Of a stretch of 34,904 nt of DNA, positions 6,461 to 14,400 are shown in pieces (position 1 is the first letter of the stretch; each line of letters starts with the position of its first letter). Source of the stretch: Bhargavaea changchunensis (GTDB taxonomy: Bacteria > Bacillota > Bacilli > Bacillales_A > Planococcaceae); the NCBI RefSeq assembly GCF_042665595.1, contig NZ_JBHTCT010000024.1:1-34904 (forward strand), read 5' to 3'. Under the pieces are notes generated by a model, which saw only the letters and a list, made by a program, of their open reading frames with translations, did not search any database and had not been told where the DNA came from. Both the position numbers and the translations under genes were made by a program.

Positions 6461-8872
6461 TCAATCCCTTAACTTCACGCGCTGCAGCCTGAGGGCGTTC
6501 AGGACGACCGATACCGAACTGAACGCCATCGCGGCGCCTGCAACCCATGGGGCAAGGAAGCCGGCTGCGGCAATCGGGATGCCGACCGAGTTATAGGCAA
6601 GGGCCCAGAACAGGTTCTGCTTGATGTTGCGCACAGTCAGGCGGCTCATGCGGAGCGTGTCGGACACCCGCTTCAGGTCACCGTGCATGAGGGTGACGTC
6701 CGCAGCTTCCATCGCCACGGCGGTGCCGGTGCCCATCGCCATGCCGATGTCGGCAGTGGCCAGGGCCGGCGCGTCGTTGATGCCATCGCCGACCATCGCG
6801 ACTTTCCGGCCTTTTTCCTGCAGGTCTTTGACGACGGCCGCTTTTTTCTCCGGAAGGACGCCGGCGATGACATGTTCTATGCCCGCCGTGCGGGCGATCG
6901 CTTCCGCGGTGCGCGGCTGGTCGCCGGTCAGCATGATGACGTCGATTCCCGATTCCTTCAGTTCACGGACGGCCTCTGCCGATGTGTCCTTGAGCGTGTC
7001 CGCAACCGCGATGACGGCGGCATGCCGTCCGTCAGCTGCCATGAACATGACAGTCTTGCCGTCGTCTTCAAGTGCACCGATATCTGCAATCGATGTGTCG
7101 AGAGGGATGCCGCGGTCTTCCAGCAGTTTCCGGTTGCCCAGAAGGATGTCGCTGTCATCAACACGTACTTCAATCCCATGACCCGGAATCGCAGAGAAAC
7201 CGGCAGTCGGAGGAAGGGTGGATGCATGTTCTTCGCCAAATGCCGTAATGGCGGAAGCGACCGGGTGTTCCGACTCTTTCTCGGCGGCAGCCGCGGCAAG
7301 GATCAGCTCTTCACGGTCCAGGCCGTCAGTTGTGAGGAAATCGGTGACTTCCGGCTTGCCTTTTGTCACGGTGCCCGTTTTGTCGAGGACGACGGTGTCG
7401 ATATGTTTTGTGCCCTCGATGGCTTCCGCAGTCTTGAACAAGATGCCTTGCTCGGCGGAGCGGCCGGATCCCGCCATGATCGAGGTCGGTGTCGCAAGGC
7501 CCAATGCACATGGACAGGCGATGACGAGGACGGCGATCATGCTTTCAAGCGACTGGGCGAAATTGCCCGGATCGACGATCAAGTACCACACAAGGAATGT
7601 AACGGCTGCGATGCCGACAACGATTGGGACGAAAATGCCGGAAATCCTGTCGGCCAGCCGCTGGATCGGAGCCTTTGAGCCTTGTGCTTCTTCCACTGTG
7701 CGGATGATTGATGCCAGCACCGTATCCTTGCCGACGCTCACGGCTTTGGCGCGGAGCGAACCGTTGCCGTTCACCGTCGCGGCGAACAGCGTATCCCCCT
7801 CGGATTTGTCGACAGGCAGGCTCTCGCCCGTCAGCATCGATTCATCGAAGGAAGAACTACCGGACAGTACTAGGGCGTCGACCGGAATCGAGTCCCCGGG
7901 CCGGATAACGAGAACATCGCCCTCCATCACATCGGCCACCGGGACCTCCTTCATTTGGCCTTCCCGCTCAATGGTCGCTGTCTGCGGCTGCAGCCCCATC
8001 AGTTTCTGGATCGCATCCGAAGAACGGCCTTTCGCCCTTGCCTCAAACACCTTCCCGAGTAGGATCAGCGTAATCAGGACTGCACTCGTTTCAAAATAAA
8101 GTCCGGGAATATGTCCGCTTCCTGCGTGTGCCAGTACCAGATACACGCTGTAGAAGTAAGCGGCGGATGTGCCGAGAGCGACAAGGACGTCCATGTTGGC
8201 GCTGCCGCTCCGGAGCGAGTGGTAGGCACCTTTATAAAACGTCCATCCGATCCAGAACTGGACCGGTGTAGCAAGCGCCCACTGCACATACGGGTTCATC
8301 AGGAAGTCAGGCACGTACATCCATTCGGTGAACGAGAAGTGGGCGACCATCGTCCAGAGAAGCGGGAGGGAGAGGACCGCCGAGATGATGAACATTCTCG
8401 TTTTCTTGCGGATCTCTTCCTTCCTGTGGTCGGGTGCACCATCACCTTCCTGTTTGAGGCGAGCGTCATAACCGATTTTTCGGATCCGTTCGATGATTGC
8501 TTCCGGATCAAGCTGCGCCGGATCATAGGTGACGTGTCCGGTCTCAAGCGCCAGGTTGACATTCGCCTGGGACACTCCCGGCATTTTGCCGACGACTTTC
8601 TCGATCCGGGCAGAACAGGCCGCACAGGTCATGCCCATGATCTCCAGTTCGGCATCCTGCTTGGCCACGTCGTAGCCGAGGTTGCGGATTTTCTCTTCAA
8701 TGGAGGGAATGTCCGTCTTGGTGCTGTCGTACTCGACAGTCGCCTTCTCTGTCGCGAAGTTGACCGCAGCGGACGCCACGCCTTCCATCCGTCCCAGCCC
8801 TTTCTCGACCCGGTTTGCACAGGCAGCGCACGTCATGCCGGTGATGGCAAGTTCGCGCTTATCATTGCTCAT
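6461..8872 (-). CDS. copA: P1B-type Cu(I)-exporting ATPase CopA
   Basis: 803 residues, close to Bacillus subtilis CopA. Two N-terminal heavy-metal domains carry GMTCAAC (Cys15/Cys18 and Cys83/Cys86). Eight membrane helices surround the intramembrane metal motif CPC (453-455). The actuator domain has TGES (348-351), the phosphorylation site is DKTGT (Asp497), the SEHPVA motif sits in the nucleotide domain, and GDGIND forms the hinge. The last helices contain YN and a conserved Ser, the Cu+ signature. It pumps Cu+ out of the cytosol using ATP. It is the last gene of csoR-copZ-copA, 75 nt after copZ, with a small hairpin in the gap. AAAGGATG lies upstream of the ATG. Confidence 0.95.
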   Translation of the reverse strand: MSNDKRELAITGMTCAACANRVEKGLGRMEGVASAAVNFATEKATVEYDSTKTDIPSIEEKIRNLGYDVAKQDAELEIMGMTCAACSARIEKVVGKMPGVSQANVNLALETGHVTYDPAQLDPEAIIERIRKIGYDARLKQEGDGAPDHRKEEIRKKTRMFIISAVLSLPLLWTMVAHFSFTEWMYVPDFLMNPYVQWALATPVQFWIGWTFYKGAYHSLRSGSANMDVLVALGTSAAYFYSVYLVLAHAGSGHIPGLYFETSAVLITLILLGKVFEARAKGRSSDAIQKLMGLQPQTATIEREGQMKEVPVADVMEGDVLVIRPGDSIPVDALVLSGSSSFDESMLTGESLPVDKSEGDTLFAATVNGNGSLRAKAVSVGKDTVLASIIRTVEEAQGSKAPIQRLADRISGIFVPIVVGIAAVTFLVWYLIVDPGNFAQSLESMIAVLVIACPCALGLATPTSIMAGSGRSAEQGILFKTAEAIEGTKHIDTVVLDKTGTVTKGKPEVTDFLTTDGLDREELILAAAAAEKESEHPVASAITAFGEEHASTLPPTAGFSAIPGHGIEVRVDDSDILLGNRKLLEDRGIPLDTSIADIGALEDDGKTVMFMAADGRHAAVIAVADTLKDTSAEAVRELKESGIDVIMLTGDQPRTAEAIARTAGIEHVIAGVLPEKKAAVVKDLQEKGRKVAMVGDGINDAPALATADIGMAMGTGTAVAMEAADVTLMHGDLKRVSDTLRMSRLTVRNIKQNLFWALAYNSVGIPIAAAGFLAPWVAGAAMAFSSVSVVLNALRLQRVKLRD

Positions 8873-8919
8873 GGCAGTTCATCCTTTCATAGGGGAGGGG
8901 GGTATACGCAATGCCCGGG

Positions 8920-8941
8920 AAAAGCTGCGGTTCCCCGCAGC
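8920..8941 (-). terminator. Weak intercistronic hairpin between copZ and copA
   Basis: On the minus strand, GCTGCGG-N4-CCGCAGC is followed by TTTT. The 7-bp stem and short T-tract suggest partial termination or an mRNA end that would raise copZ over copA. This is weak evidence. Confidence 0.35.
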
Positions 8942-8947
8942 CTGCCG

Positions 8948-9160
8948 TCATTTTACATCGTAGCCCTGTTCTTCGATCGCATCTTTGATCTGCTGGTCGT
9001 TTACAAGGTCTTCGTTGTAGGCGACTTCCACGGTGCCTGCTTCAAGGTTGACCTTCACGGCATCCGCGCCATTCAGGCCGCGGACCGCATTTTCAACAGA
9101 GTTTACACAGTGGTTGCAGCTCATGCCTTCCACCTGCAGTACGAGATTGGTTGCCATCAT
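8948..9160 (-). CDS. copZ: Copper chaperone CopZ
   Basis: A 70-residue single heavy-metal-associated domain with the metal site GMSCNHC (Cys15 and Cys18) and the family ending EEQGYDV. It binds Cu(I) in the cytosol and hands it to the N-terminal domains of CopA. The first two codons are both ATG; GGAGGAG lies 4-7 nt upstream, so the start could be 9160 or 9157. It is 11 nt after csoR and ahead of copA, the standard Bacillales operon order, and shares the csoR promoter and CsoR operator. Confidence 0.95.
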   Translation of the reverse strand: MMATNLVLQVEGMSCNHCVNSVENAVRGLNGADAVKVNLEAGTVEVAYNEDLVNDQQIKDAIEEQGYDVK

Positions 9161-9171
9161 GTATCTCCTCC

Positions 9172-9495
9172 TTATTTCCTCATCAGTTTTTGGATGGTGA
9201 CGGTCAGTTCATCAAGGACTTCGTCGTCCCCTTCAAGCAGCCGGTCACGGACGCATCCTTTCAGATGTCCGTCAAGCAGGATCCGCGCCACACTGTTGAG
9301 GGCGGACTGGGTGGCTGCCAGCTGGGTGATGACGTCGTCGCAGTATACATCCCGCTCAATCATTCCCCGGATGCCGCGCACTTGGCCCTCGATCCGGTTC
9401 AGCCGGGTGGCGAGGTTCTTCTTGACCTCGGGTGTCTGGTGGCTTTTCCGGCAGGACTCTTCATGAACCGGACTTTCCATTGGCTCTGTCGTCAA
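9172..9495 (-). CDS. csoR: Copper-sensing repressor CsoR
   Basis: 107-residue all-helical DUF156 repressor. The Cu(I) ligands are in place: Cys52 (YCDDV), His77 and Cys81 (DGHLKGC), the Cys-X24-His-X3-Cys pattern of true CsoR rather than RcnR or FrmR types. Apo-CsoR represses; Cu(I) releases it from the operator. The start is a TTG at 9493-9495, with AAAGGAGG 9 nt upstream; an internal ATG at residue 6 is a weaker alternative. It is the first gene of csoR-copZ-copA, with a palindrome inside its own promoter, so autoregulation is expected. Confidence 0.95.
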   Translation of the reverse strand: MTTEPMESPVHEESCRKSHQTPEVKKNLATRLNRIEGQVRGIRGMIERDVYCDDVITQLAATQSALNSVARILLDGHLKGCVRDRLLEGDDEVLDELTVTIQKLMRK

Positions 9496-9521
9496 TGGGC
9501 ACCGCCTCCTTTGCTAATCTC

Positions 9522-9549
9522 ATTATACCATCGAGGGGTATGTAATCAA
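9522..9549 (-). promoter_or_regulatory. Promoter of the csoR-copZ-copA operon
   Basis: Minus strand: TTGATT (9544-9549), a 16-bp spacer and TATAAT (9522-9527). The CsoR operator fills the spacer and overlaps the -10. Confidence 0.8.
9525..9541. promoter_or_regulatory. CsoR operator
   Basis: ATACC-N7-GGTAT (ATACCATCGAGGGGTAT on the + strand). The layout and bases resemble the known CsoR site of Bacillus subtilis copZA, which also has ATACC/GGTAT arms with a G/C-rich centre. Its place between -35 and -10 explains repression by steric block. Confidence 0.8.
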
Positions 9550-9637
9550 ACATTTGAAAGCGGACTTTTTCAGAATAAAACATTTACGGCAAGGCAACAA
9601 TTGTAACAGTATTGAAAGATTTGACGCATAGCGCCGG

Positions 9638-9646
9638 TGGTATAGT
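9638..9646 (+). promoter_or_regulatory. Extended -10 promoter candidate before the 45-residue ORF
   Basis: TGGTATAGT matches TGn-TATAAT with one mismatch. TTGACG at 9621 is only 14 bp away, so the -35 is poor. Weak support. Confidence 0.35.
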
Positions 9647-9742
9647 AGGGTTGTGTATTTAGAACGTTCGGTATCATCCATTTTTCACGCAACTTCGCCC
9701 CCGGTTGCTGCGTCATATTGAAGGAAGGAAGAGGTGGAACGG

Positions 9743-9880
9743 ATGGCCCAGAAAAAGGACGTCAAGACGATCGCAGAGCGGATTACAGCATTAGGCATTC
9801 CCGTGACGCTGACAAAGTCACGCCTCGATTTGCTTAAAACTCTTGCGCCGCCCGCTGGCTCCCAGGCACCCACGACCTAA
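9743..9880 (+). CDS. Small protein of 45 residues, function unknown
   Basis: ATG at 9743 preceded by GAGGTGG, 5 nt away; stop at 9878-9880, followed within 7 nt by a strong terminator. The product starts MAQKKDVKTIAERITALGIP, then a second helix-like stretch and a Pro/Ala tail. Basic, soluble, no Cys, no signal peptide or membrane segment. The compact gene-terminator layout and good ribosome binding site argue that it is real and expressed alone. The neighbours (copper operon, rodA) do not suggest a role. I do not recognise a family. Confidence 0.6.
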   Translation: MAQKKDVKTIAERITALGIPVTLTKSRLDLLKTLAPPAGSQAPTT

Positions 9881-9885
9881 GCTTC

Positions 9886-9925
9886 AAAAAAGCTCCCGCC
9901 TCAACACAAGAGGCGGGAGCTTTTT
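9886..9925. terminator. Bidirectional terminator between the small ORF and rodA
   Basis: A 16-bp perfect inverted repeat (AAAAAGCTCCCGCCTC / GAGGCGGGAGCTTTTT, loop of 7). It serves the rightward small gene and the leftward rodA. Confidence 0.9.
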
Positions 9926-9934
9926 GTACGCTAT

Positions 9935-11119
9935 TCAGTCTTCCGGATCGGACGAGAACATGTAAGTGCGGTGGTGGAACTTCATGCTGAAGACGAGTCC
10001 GAGGGCAAGCATGTTGCCCATGATGGAACTGCCACCGTAGCTGATGAGCGGGAGAGGGATCCCGGTGATCGGCAGGAGCTGGATGGTCATGCCGACGTTC
10101 TGGAACACATGGAACGTGATCATGGCAATGATGCCGGTGCATACATACGTGGAGAACGGGTCCTTGAGCTGCAGTGTTGTCCGGGTCAGGTGATAGATCA
10201 GGACGAAATACAGGCTGATGACAAGGCTTGCCCCGATGAAGCCCCAGTCTTCGCCGATGATCGAGAAGATAAAGTCGGTATGGGCTTCCGGCACGTACAC
10301 TTCACGGCCCTGGAAACCCTTGCCGTCGATCATGCCGGAGCCGATCGCGTTCAGCGATGTGATCAGGTGACGGCCTTCATCGGAAGGATACGCGTACGGA
10401 TCCAGCCAGGAATAGATCCTTGCGAACTGATACGCGCTGAATCCGAATGTCTTCACGAGAAAATCCTGCATGTTGACGGCCATCCAGATCAGCAGTGTGC
10501 CGAATGCGGCGACTCCCGCAAATAGGGGTACGATGATTTTCCAGCTGATCCCGGAGACGAGGATCAGCGCCGCCGTAATCGCGATAAAGACGAGAGCCGT
10601 CCCGAGGTCAGGCTGCTCCAGGATGAAGAACAGCGGGAGTCCCAGGAGTGCAGTGATCTTGCCGAGAAGCAGCAGATCGGTCTGTCTCGTGCGGTTCATG
10701 TGCTTCTCGTTATGCATCGTGATGAGGCGTGCCGCCCCGAGGATATAGAAGGTCTTCATGAACTCAGCCGGCTGGATGCTGCCGAGACCCGGCAGGTGGA
10801 ACCAGCTTTTCGCATTGTTGCGCCGGGCAACGAGTTCCATTCCTTCGGGCAGGATAAAGAGCAGGAACAGTAGGAATACCCCGCCGCCGTAAATGACCCA
10901 GGCGGCTTTCTTGTACTGCTCCGGGTCAAAATACATCATCACGGCGATGATGGCGGCCCCCACGACATACCACTGGATCTGGGAGGGGACAAAGTTGATA
11001 TTATATTGTCCGGTCGTCTGCGCGGATGCGATGGCGACTGTGCTGACGATGAGGAACAAAAGCAGGATGAACGCCAGCGTCCAGTCAAAGCGGTCTGACG
11101 CCCGATTATTCAGTTTCAT
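9935..11119 (-). CDS. rodA: SEDS-family peptidoglycan glycosyltransferase RodA
   Basis: 394 residues, ten predicted membrane helices, the length of Bacillus RodA. SEDS signatures: SWFHLPGLGSIQPAEFMK (the lipid-II channel loop), EQPDLGTALV, the extracellular loop PEAHTDFIFSIIGEDWG with the Asp needed for polymerase activity, and the C-terminal GIPLPLISYGGSS. It polymerises lipid II into glycan strands for cylinder elongation with a class B penicillin-binding protein. I favour RodA over FtsW/SpoVE from length and the adjacent ddl-murF genes. It is divergent from ddl. The start is an ATG with a short leader; a -10 TATAAT lies on the minus strand at 11175-11180. Confidence 0.85.
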   Translation of the reverse strand: MKLNNRASDRFDWTLAFILLLFLIVSTVAIASAQTTGQYNINFVPSQIQWYVVGAAIIAVMMYFDPEQYKKAAWVIYGGGVFLLFLLFILPEGMELVARRNNAKSWFHLPGLGSIQPAEFMKTFYILGAARLITMHNEKHMNRTRQTDLLLLGKITALLGLPLFFILEQPDLGTALVFIAITAALILVSGISWKIIVPLFAGVAAFGTLLIWMAVNMQDFLVKTFGFSAYQFARIYSWLDPYAYPSDEGRHLITSLNAIGSGMIDGKGFQGREVYVPEAHTDFIFSIIGEDWGFIGASLVISLYFVLIYHLTRTTLQLKDPFSTYVCTGIIAMITFHVFQNVGMTIQLLPITGIPLPLISYGGSSIMGNMLALGLVFSMKFHHRTYMFSSDPED

Positions 11120-11174
11120 GTTTGATCACCCGGTCGTTTCAAAGATTCACAGAATGGTTTCGGCAATACGCTCC

Positions 11175-11180
11175 ATTATA
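11175..11180 (-). promoter_or_regulatory. Probable -10 element for rodA
   Basis: A perfect TATAAT on the minus strand, 55 nt upstream of the rodA start. No good -35 at 16-18 bp (nearest is GGCAAT-like), so confidence is limited. Confidence 0.4.
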
Positions 11181-11306
11181 CCGCATACCGGTGCCGATTG
11201 CCTGTCTGACTTCCGTCATTAAAGGACGCCCGGCGTTGGAAAATGTTTCATTATCATTTCACATGGATGTTTTTTGCCGGGCTTCTGTAACGGGATGGCT
11301 CCCGCG

Positions 11307-11315
11307 TGCTACACT
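11307..11315 (+). promoter_or_regulatory. Probable extended -10 element for ddl-murF
   Basis: TGCTACACT fits TGn-TATAAT with two mismatches and lies 28 nt before the ddl start. The -35 is not clear. Confidence 0.35.
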
Positions 11316-11343
11316 GATAATATCCGAGACATGGAGGTTGACC

Positions 11344-12426
11344 ATGAAAAATCGTATCTTTCTTTTATATGGCGGCAAGTCCGCGGAACACGAAGTCTCG
11401 CTTTCGACCGCGCGCGCCGTCACCCATGCACTTGATTTCGGCCGGTATGATGTCACACCGGTATTTATCACTCCGGAAGGCGAATGGCGTCCGGGGCCGC
11501 TGCTTGCAGGGCCGGCAGAGAACGTCACCGACCTGATGATCGGGGAAAACGGCACGAATGCGCCGGCCCGGCTCACGGACGGCATTGCCGCTCTTGCCGC
11601 GCAGACTCCCGATGCTCCGCCTGTCGTCATCCCGCTTCTTCACGGTCCGAACGGAGAAGACGGCACGGTACAGGGCCTCCTCGAAGTGCTTGATCTCCCG
11701 TATGTAGGAAACGGGGTGCTTGCGTCGGCAGCCGGGATGGACAAAGTCGTCATGAAGCAGCTGTTCGCCCAGGCCGGACTGAACCAGGTGCCTTATGTCC
11801 ACTTTATCCGCAGCGAATGGAACAAAAACCGCGACGGCATCCTTGGCGAGTCTGAGTCCAGGCTTGGCTGGCCGGTATTCGTGAAGCCGGCAAACCTTGG
11901 CTCGAGCGTCGGGATCTCGAAGGCTTCCGACCGTGAGAGCCTGATCACGGCGATCGAGGAAGCGCTCCGCTATGACCGCAAAGTCATCATCGAGCAGGGT
12001 GTCGATGCGCGCGAAATCGAAATGGCCGTTCTCGGCAACGACGAGCCGAAATGCTCAGTCGTAGGCGAGATCAGCTCTGCTTCCGACTTCTATGATTATG
12101 AATCCAAGTACGTGGATGGAAACACGATGCTGACCATCCCGGCAGATGTTCCGGAAGAAGCGGCCGAAGAGATGGAACGCGCTGCAAAAGCGGCGTTCAA
12201 GGTGCTCGACTGTTCCGGGCTTGTGCGTGCTGACTTTTTCCTCACGAAAGACGGCAGTGTACTCATCAATGAAGTCAACACGATGCCTGGCTTTACGCCG
12301 ACCAGCATGTTCCCGCTTCTCTGGCAGAACTCCGGCATGACCTATCCGGAACTGCTTGAGGAACTGATCCGCCTGGCACTGGAACGCTATCATGAAAAAC
12401 AGTCACTGAATACGAACAAAGATTGA
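11344..12426 (+). CDS. ddl: D-alanine--D-alanine ligase
   Basis: 360 residues. An ATP-grasp enzyme that joins two D-Ala for the peptidoglycan stem, cytosolic. Visible motifs: YGGKSAEHEVS at the N-terminus, HGPNGEDGTVQG, LGSSVGISK in the ATP lid, FYDYESKY in the omega-loop region (Tyr-type, as in D-Ala-D-Ala rather than D-Ala-D-Lac ligases, by analogy), and RADFFLTKDGSVLINEVNTMPG for Mg2+ binding. I chose the ATG at 11344 because GGAGG lies 6 nt upstream; the open frame upstream to 11122 has no family similarity. It is 13 nt ahead of murF, the enzyme that uses its product, so they form an operon. Alr, encoded at 23523, supplies D-Ala. Confidence 0.95.
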   Translation: MKNRIFLLYGGKSAEHEVSLSTARAVTHALDFGRYDVTPVFITPEGEWRPGPLLAGPAENVTDLMIGENGTNAPARLTDGIAALAAQTPDAPPVVIPLLHGPNGEDGTVQGLLEVLDLPYVGNGVLASAAGMDKVVMKQLFAQAGLNQVPYVHFIRSEWNKNRDGILGESESRLGWPVFVKPANLGSSVGISKASDRESLITAIEEALRYDRKVIIEQGVDAREIEMAVLGNDEPKCSVVGEISSASDFYDYESKYVDGNTMLTIPADVPEEAAEEMERAAKAAFKVLDCSGLVRADFFLTKDGSVLINEVNTMPGFTPTSMFPLLWQNSGMTYPELLEELIRLALERYHEKQSLNTNKD

Positions 12427-12439
12427 GGGAATCCTTTCT

Positions 12440-13807
12440 ATGAAACGTACATTGAATGAAATTGCGGACTGGCTCGGCCTTCCGCACACAGAAGGCGGCG
12501 GAGTTGCCGTAACGGGTGTGTCGATCGACACCCGGACATTGAAAAAAGATGATCTGTTCATTCCGTTCAAGGGGGAACAGGCGGACGGCCACCGCTTTGT
12601 CCCTCAGGCATTCGACAAGGGTGCCGCGGCGACACTCTGGCAAAAAGGGGTTCCGGGGGCACCGGATGACCGGCCGGTGCTTTTCGTTGAAGATCCTGAA
12701 CTGGCGCTTCAGCAGATGGCGCGCCGCTACCGCGAAGAACTGGATGCCGTGATCATCGGCATCACCGGATCGAACGGCAAGACATCAACCAAAGATCTTG
12801 TCGCAGGAACGCTTTCCCCTTACTTCCGCGTGCGCAAAACGGAAGGGAACTATAACAACCAGCTCGGCCTTCCGCTGACAATCCTGTCGCTTCCGGAGGA
12901 CACCGAGTACGCGGTGCTCGAGATGGGCATGAGCGGGTTTGGCGAAATCTCCTTCCTGTCCGAGCTGGCCCGTCCGAAGTACGCGGTCATCACGAACATC
13001 GGCGAGGCGCATATGCAGGACCTAGGTTCCCGTGAAGGCATCGCACAGGCGAAATCCGAAATCACCGATGGTCTACAGCCCGGCGGAAAACTGTTCTACG
13101 ACGGCGACGAGCCGCTGCTCGCCCCGCATGTGGAGAAACTGCCGGAAGGCGCGGCCGTGCCGTTCGGGGAAGGGGAGACGTGCAGTCTCCGCCTCATGTC
13201 GGTCGAGCCGTCGGAAGCGGGAAGCGTGTTCCGGACTGCTGATGGAGAGTTCATGATTCCTGTACTTGGTGCGCATCAGGCCAAAAACGCGCTTGCTGCC
13301 ATTTTGATCGGGCGGGAAGCAGGGCTCACCGATGAACAGATCCGGGAAGCGCTGAAGTCGGTCGAACTGACCGGCATGCGCATGCAGACGGTCGAAGGGC
13401 CTAACGGATCGCTTTTCATCAACGACGCCTACAATGCGGCTCCGACATCTGTGCGGGCGGCACTCGGATTTGTCAGAAGCTCGACATTGCGTGATGAGAA
13501 ATGGGTCGTCCTCGGCGACATGCTGGAACTGGGCGCGCTGGAAGTGCCGGCCCACGAAGGACTTGCCGAAGAACTGGATCCGGCAGATTTTGACGGCGTC
13601 TGCCTGTATGGCCCGCGGATGGAGCATCTGTTCCGGAAGCTTGAAGGGAAATTCCCTGCGGACCGGCTGGTCTGGAGCGCGGAAGACCTGGAACCGATCA
13701 CCGGAAAACTCAAAAGCCGGCTCGGAGAAGCTCCGCTGATCCTGCTGAAAGGTTCCCGCGGAATGGCGCTTGAACGTATCATCGGGGAATTGGCGGACAC
13801 ATTATAA
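12440..13807 (+). CDS. murF: UDP-MurNAc-tripeptide--D-Ala-D-Ala ligase MurF
   Basis: 455 residues, full length for MurF. The Mur-ligase ATP site GITGSNGKTSTKD is at 107-119, followed by RKTEGNYNNQLGLPLT and ELGASGFGEISFL-like EMGMSGFGEI, both typical of MurF. Later come INDAYNAAPTS and the C-terminal domain with LGDMLELG. It adds D-Ala-D-Ala to UDP-MurNAc-tripeptide, the last cytosolic step of precursor synthesis. It is translated 13 nt after ddl from an ATG with GAGGGAA upstream. No clear terminator follows; the next gene is about 590 nt away. Confidence 0.95.
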   Translation: MKRTLNEIADWLGLPHTEGGGVAVTGVSIDTRTLKKDDLFIPFKGEQADGHRFVPQAFDKGAAATLWQKGVPGAPDDRPVLFVEDPELALQQMARRYREELDAVIIGITGSNGKTSTKDLVAGTLSPYFRVRKTEGNYNNQLGLPLTILSLPEDTEYAVLEMGMSGFGEISFLSELARPKYAVITNIGEAHMQDLGSREGIAQAKSEITDGLQPGGKLFYDGDEPLLAPHVEKLPEGAAVPFGEGETCSLRLMSVEPSEAGSVFRTADGEFMIPVLGAHQAKNALAAILIGREAGLTDEQIREALKSVELTGMRMQTVEGPNGSLFINDAYNAAPTSVRAALGFVRSSTLRDEKWVVLGDMLELGALEVPAHEGLAEELDPADFDGVCLYGPRMEHLFRKLEGKFPADRLVWSAEDLEPITGKLKSRLGEAPLILLKGSRGMALERIIGELADTL

Positions 13808-13883
13808 GCAAGGTCCGTGCGAACAGGAATTTCAGCAAGCGCATCGATCATTCCTTTTTAAAGTGCGGGGCCAGTGCGCGCCA

Positions 13884-14029
13884 AGTCCGGATTCGCTTCT
13901 ATAAGTCCGATATCCGTTCCGTCAGTCCGCAAAGCGGATTCTAAGTCCGATATCCGAACCGTTAGTCCGGATCCGGGAATCCAAGTCCGATATCCGCGAT
14001 GCAGAACCGGAACACGGAATTAAAGTCCC
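13884..14029 (+). repeat. Tandem array of 20-bp units (array C)
   Basis: AGTCCG recurs at 13884, 13904, 13924, 13944, 13964 and 13984, exactly 20 bp apart. A degenerate unit follows (AGAACCGG near 14003), then AGTCCC at 14024. Every second unit is nearly identical (AAGTCCGATATCCG at 13903, 13943, 13983), giving a 40-bp higher-order period. The alternate units carry GGATTC-like ends. There is no credible gene. It lies between murF and the cshA promoter. Confidence 0.8.
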
Positions 14030-14120
14030 GTTGCCATGCCCAAAGCCTGCGGCCGGATTCCCCAATCCGGTTCAGGCAACATCAATGGACCCCCGCGGGC
14101 ACTGGCCCGCGCCGGTTTCA
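14030..14120. other. Two small inverted repeats between array C and the cshA promoter
   Basis: Part of the 593-bp gap between murF and cshA. CCGGATT-N4-AATCCGG (14053-14070) and CGCGGGC-N4-GCCCGCG (14094-14111) can form hairpins. Neither has a T-run, so they are poor terminators. No ORF with a ribosome binding site is present. Nothing else is recognised here. Confidence 0.4.
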
Positions 14121-14149
14121 TTGCAAGAAGAGCCGTGCCATGTTATACT
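14121..14149 (+). promoter_or_regulatory. SigA-type promoter of cshA
   Basis: TTGCAA, a 17-bp spacer with TGT just before the -10, and TATACT. It predicts a start near 14156 and a leader of about 245 nt before cshA. Confidence 0.75.
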
Positions 14150-14176
14150 GCTAACTATTGGATACATTTGAACGGG

Positions 14177-14212
14177 AACTCTTCGCGTTTTTTAGGAAGA
14201 GTTGTTTTTTTT
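14177..14212 (+). terminator. Attenuator-like hairpin in the cshA leader
   Basis: AACTCTTC pairs with GAAGAGTT (8 bp, loop of 11) and is followed by G and eight T. It lies only about 20-55 nt after the predicted transcription start and about 190 nt before the helicase gene, so it would stop most transcripts unless read-through is promoted. Possible growth-phase or cold control of the helicase is an inference. Confidence 0.6.
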
Positions 14213-14400
14213 GAAACGGTTCGGTTGAAGGGCGTGTTCCTCTCCGGTCGGACCGCCCGGCAGCAACCGGAACTTTTCGAGCGCACTGCCTTGCCGCGGA
14301 ATGGCGGGCAACACTGAAAAACTCCGAAACGGCACGGCATGCCGGACTTCATTTGAAAATGGATCCAATGATCACATGAAGGATAAGGAGATTGACACAT

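Noticed and set aside
8111..9466. 451-codon open frame on the + strand across copA, copZ and csoR
   Set aside because: Antisense shadow of three well-supported copper genes; no plausible start site or family.
9612..9646. Standard -35/-10 promoter for the 45-residue gene
   Set aside because: Candidate -35 hexamers lie 14 or 23 bp from TATAGT, outside the usual range; only an extended -10 is kept at low confidence.
13884..14029. CRISPR-like array
   Set aside because: Units are contiguous 20-mers with no unique spacers, no cas genes nearby and no 25-40 bp repeat-spacer pattern. The same applies to the 21-bp arrays.
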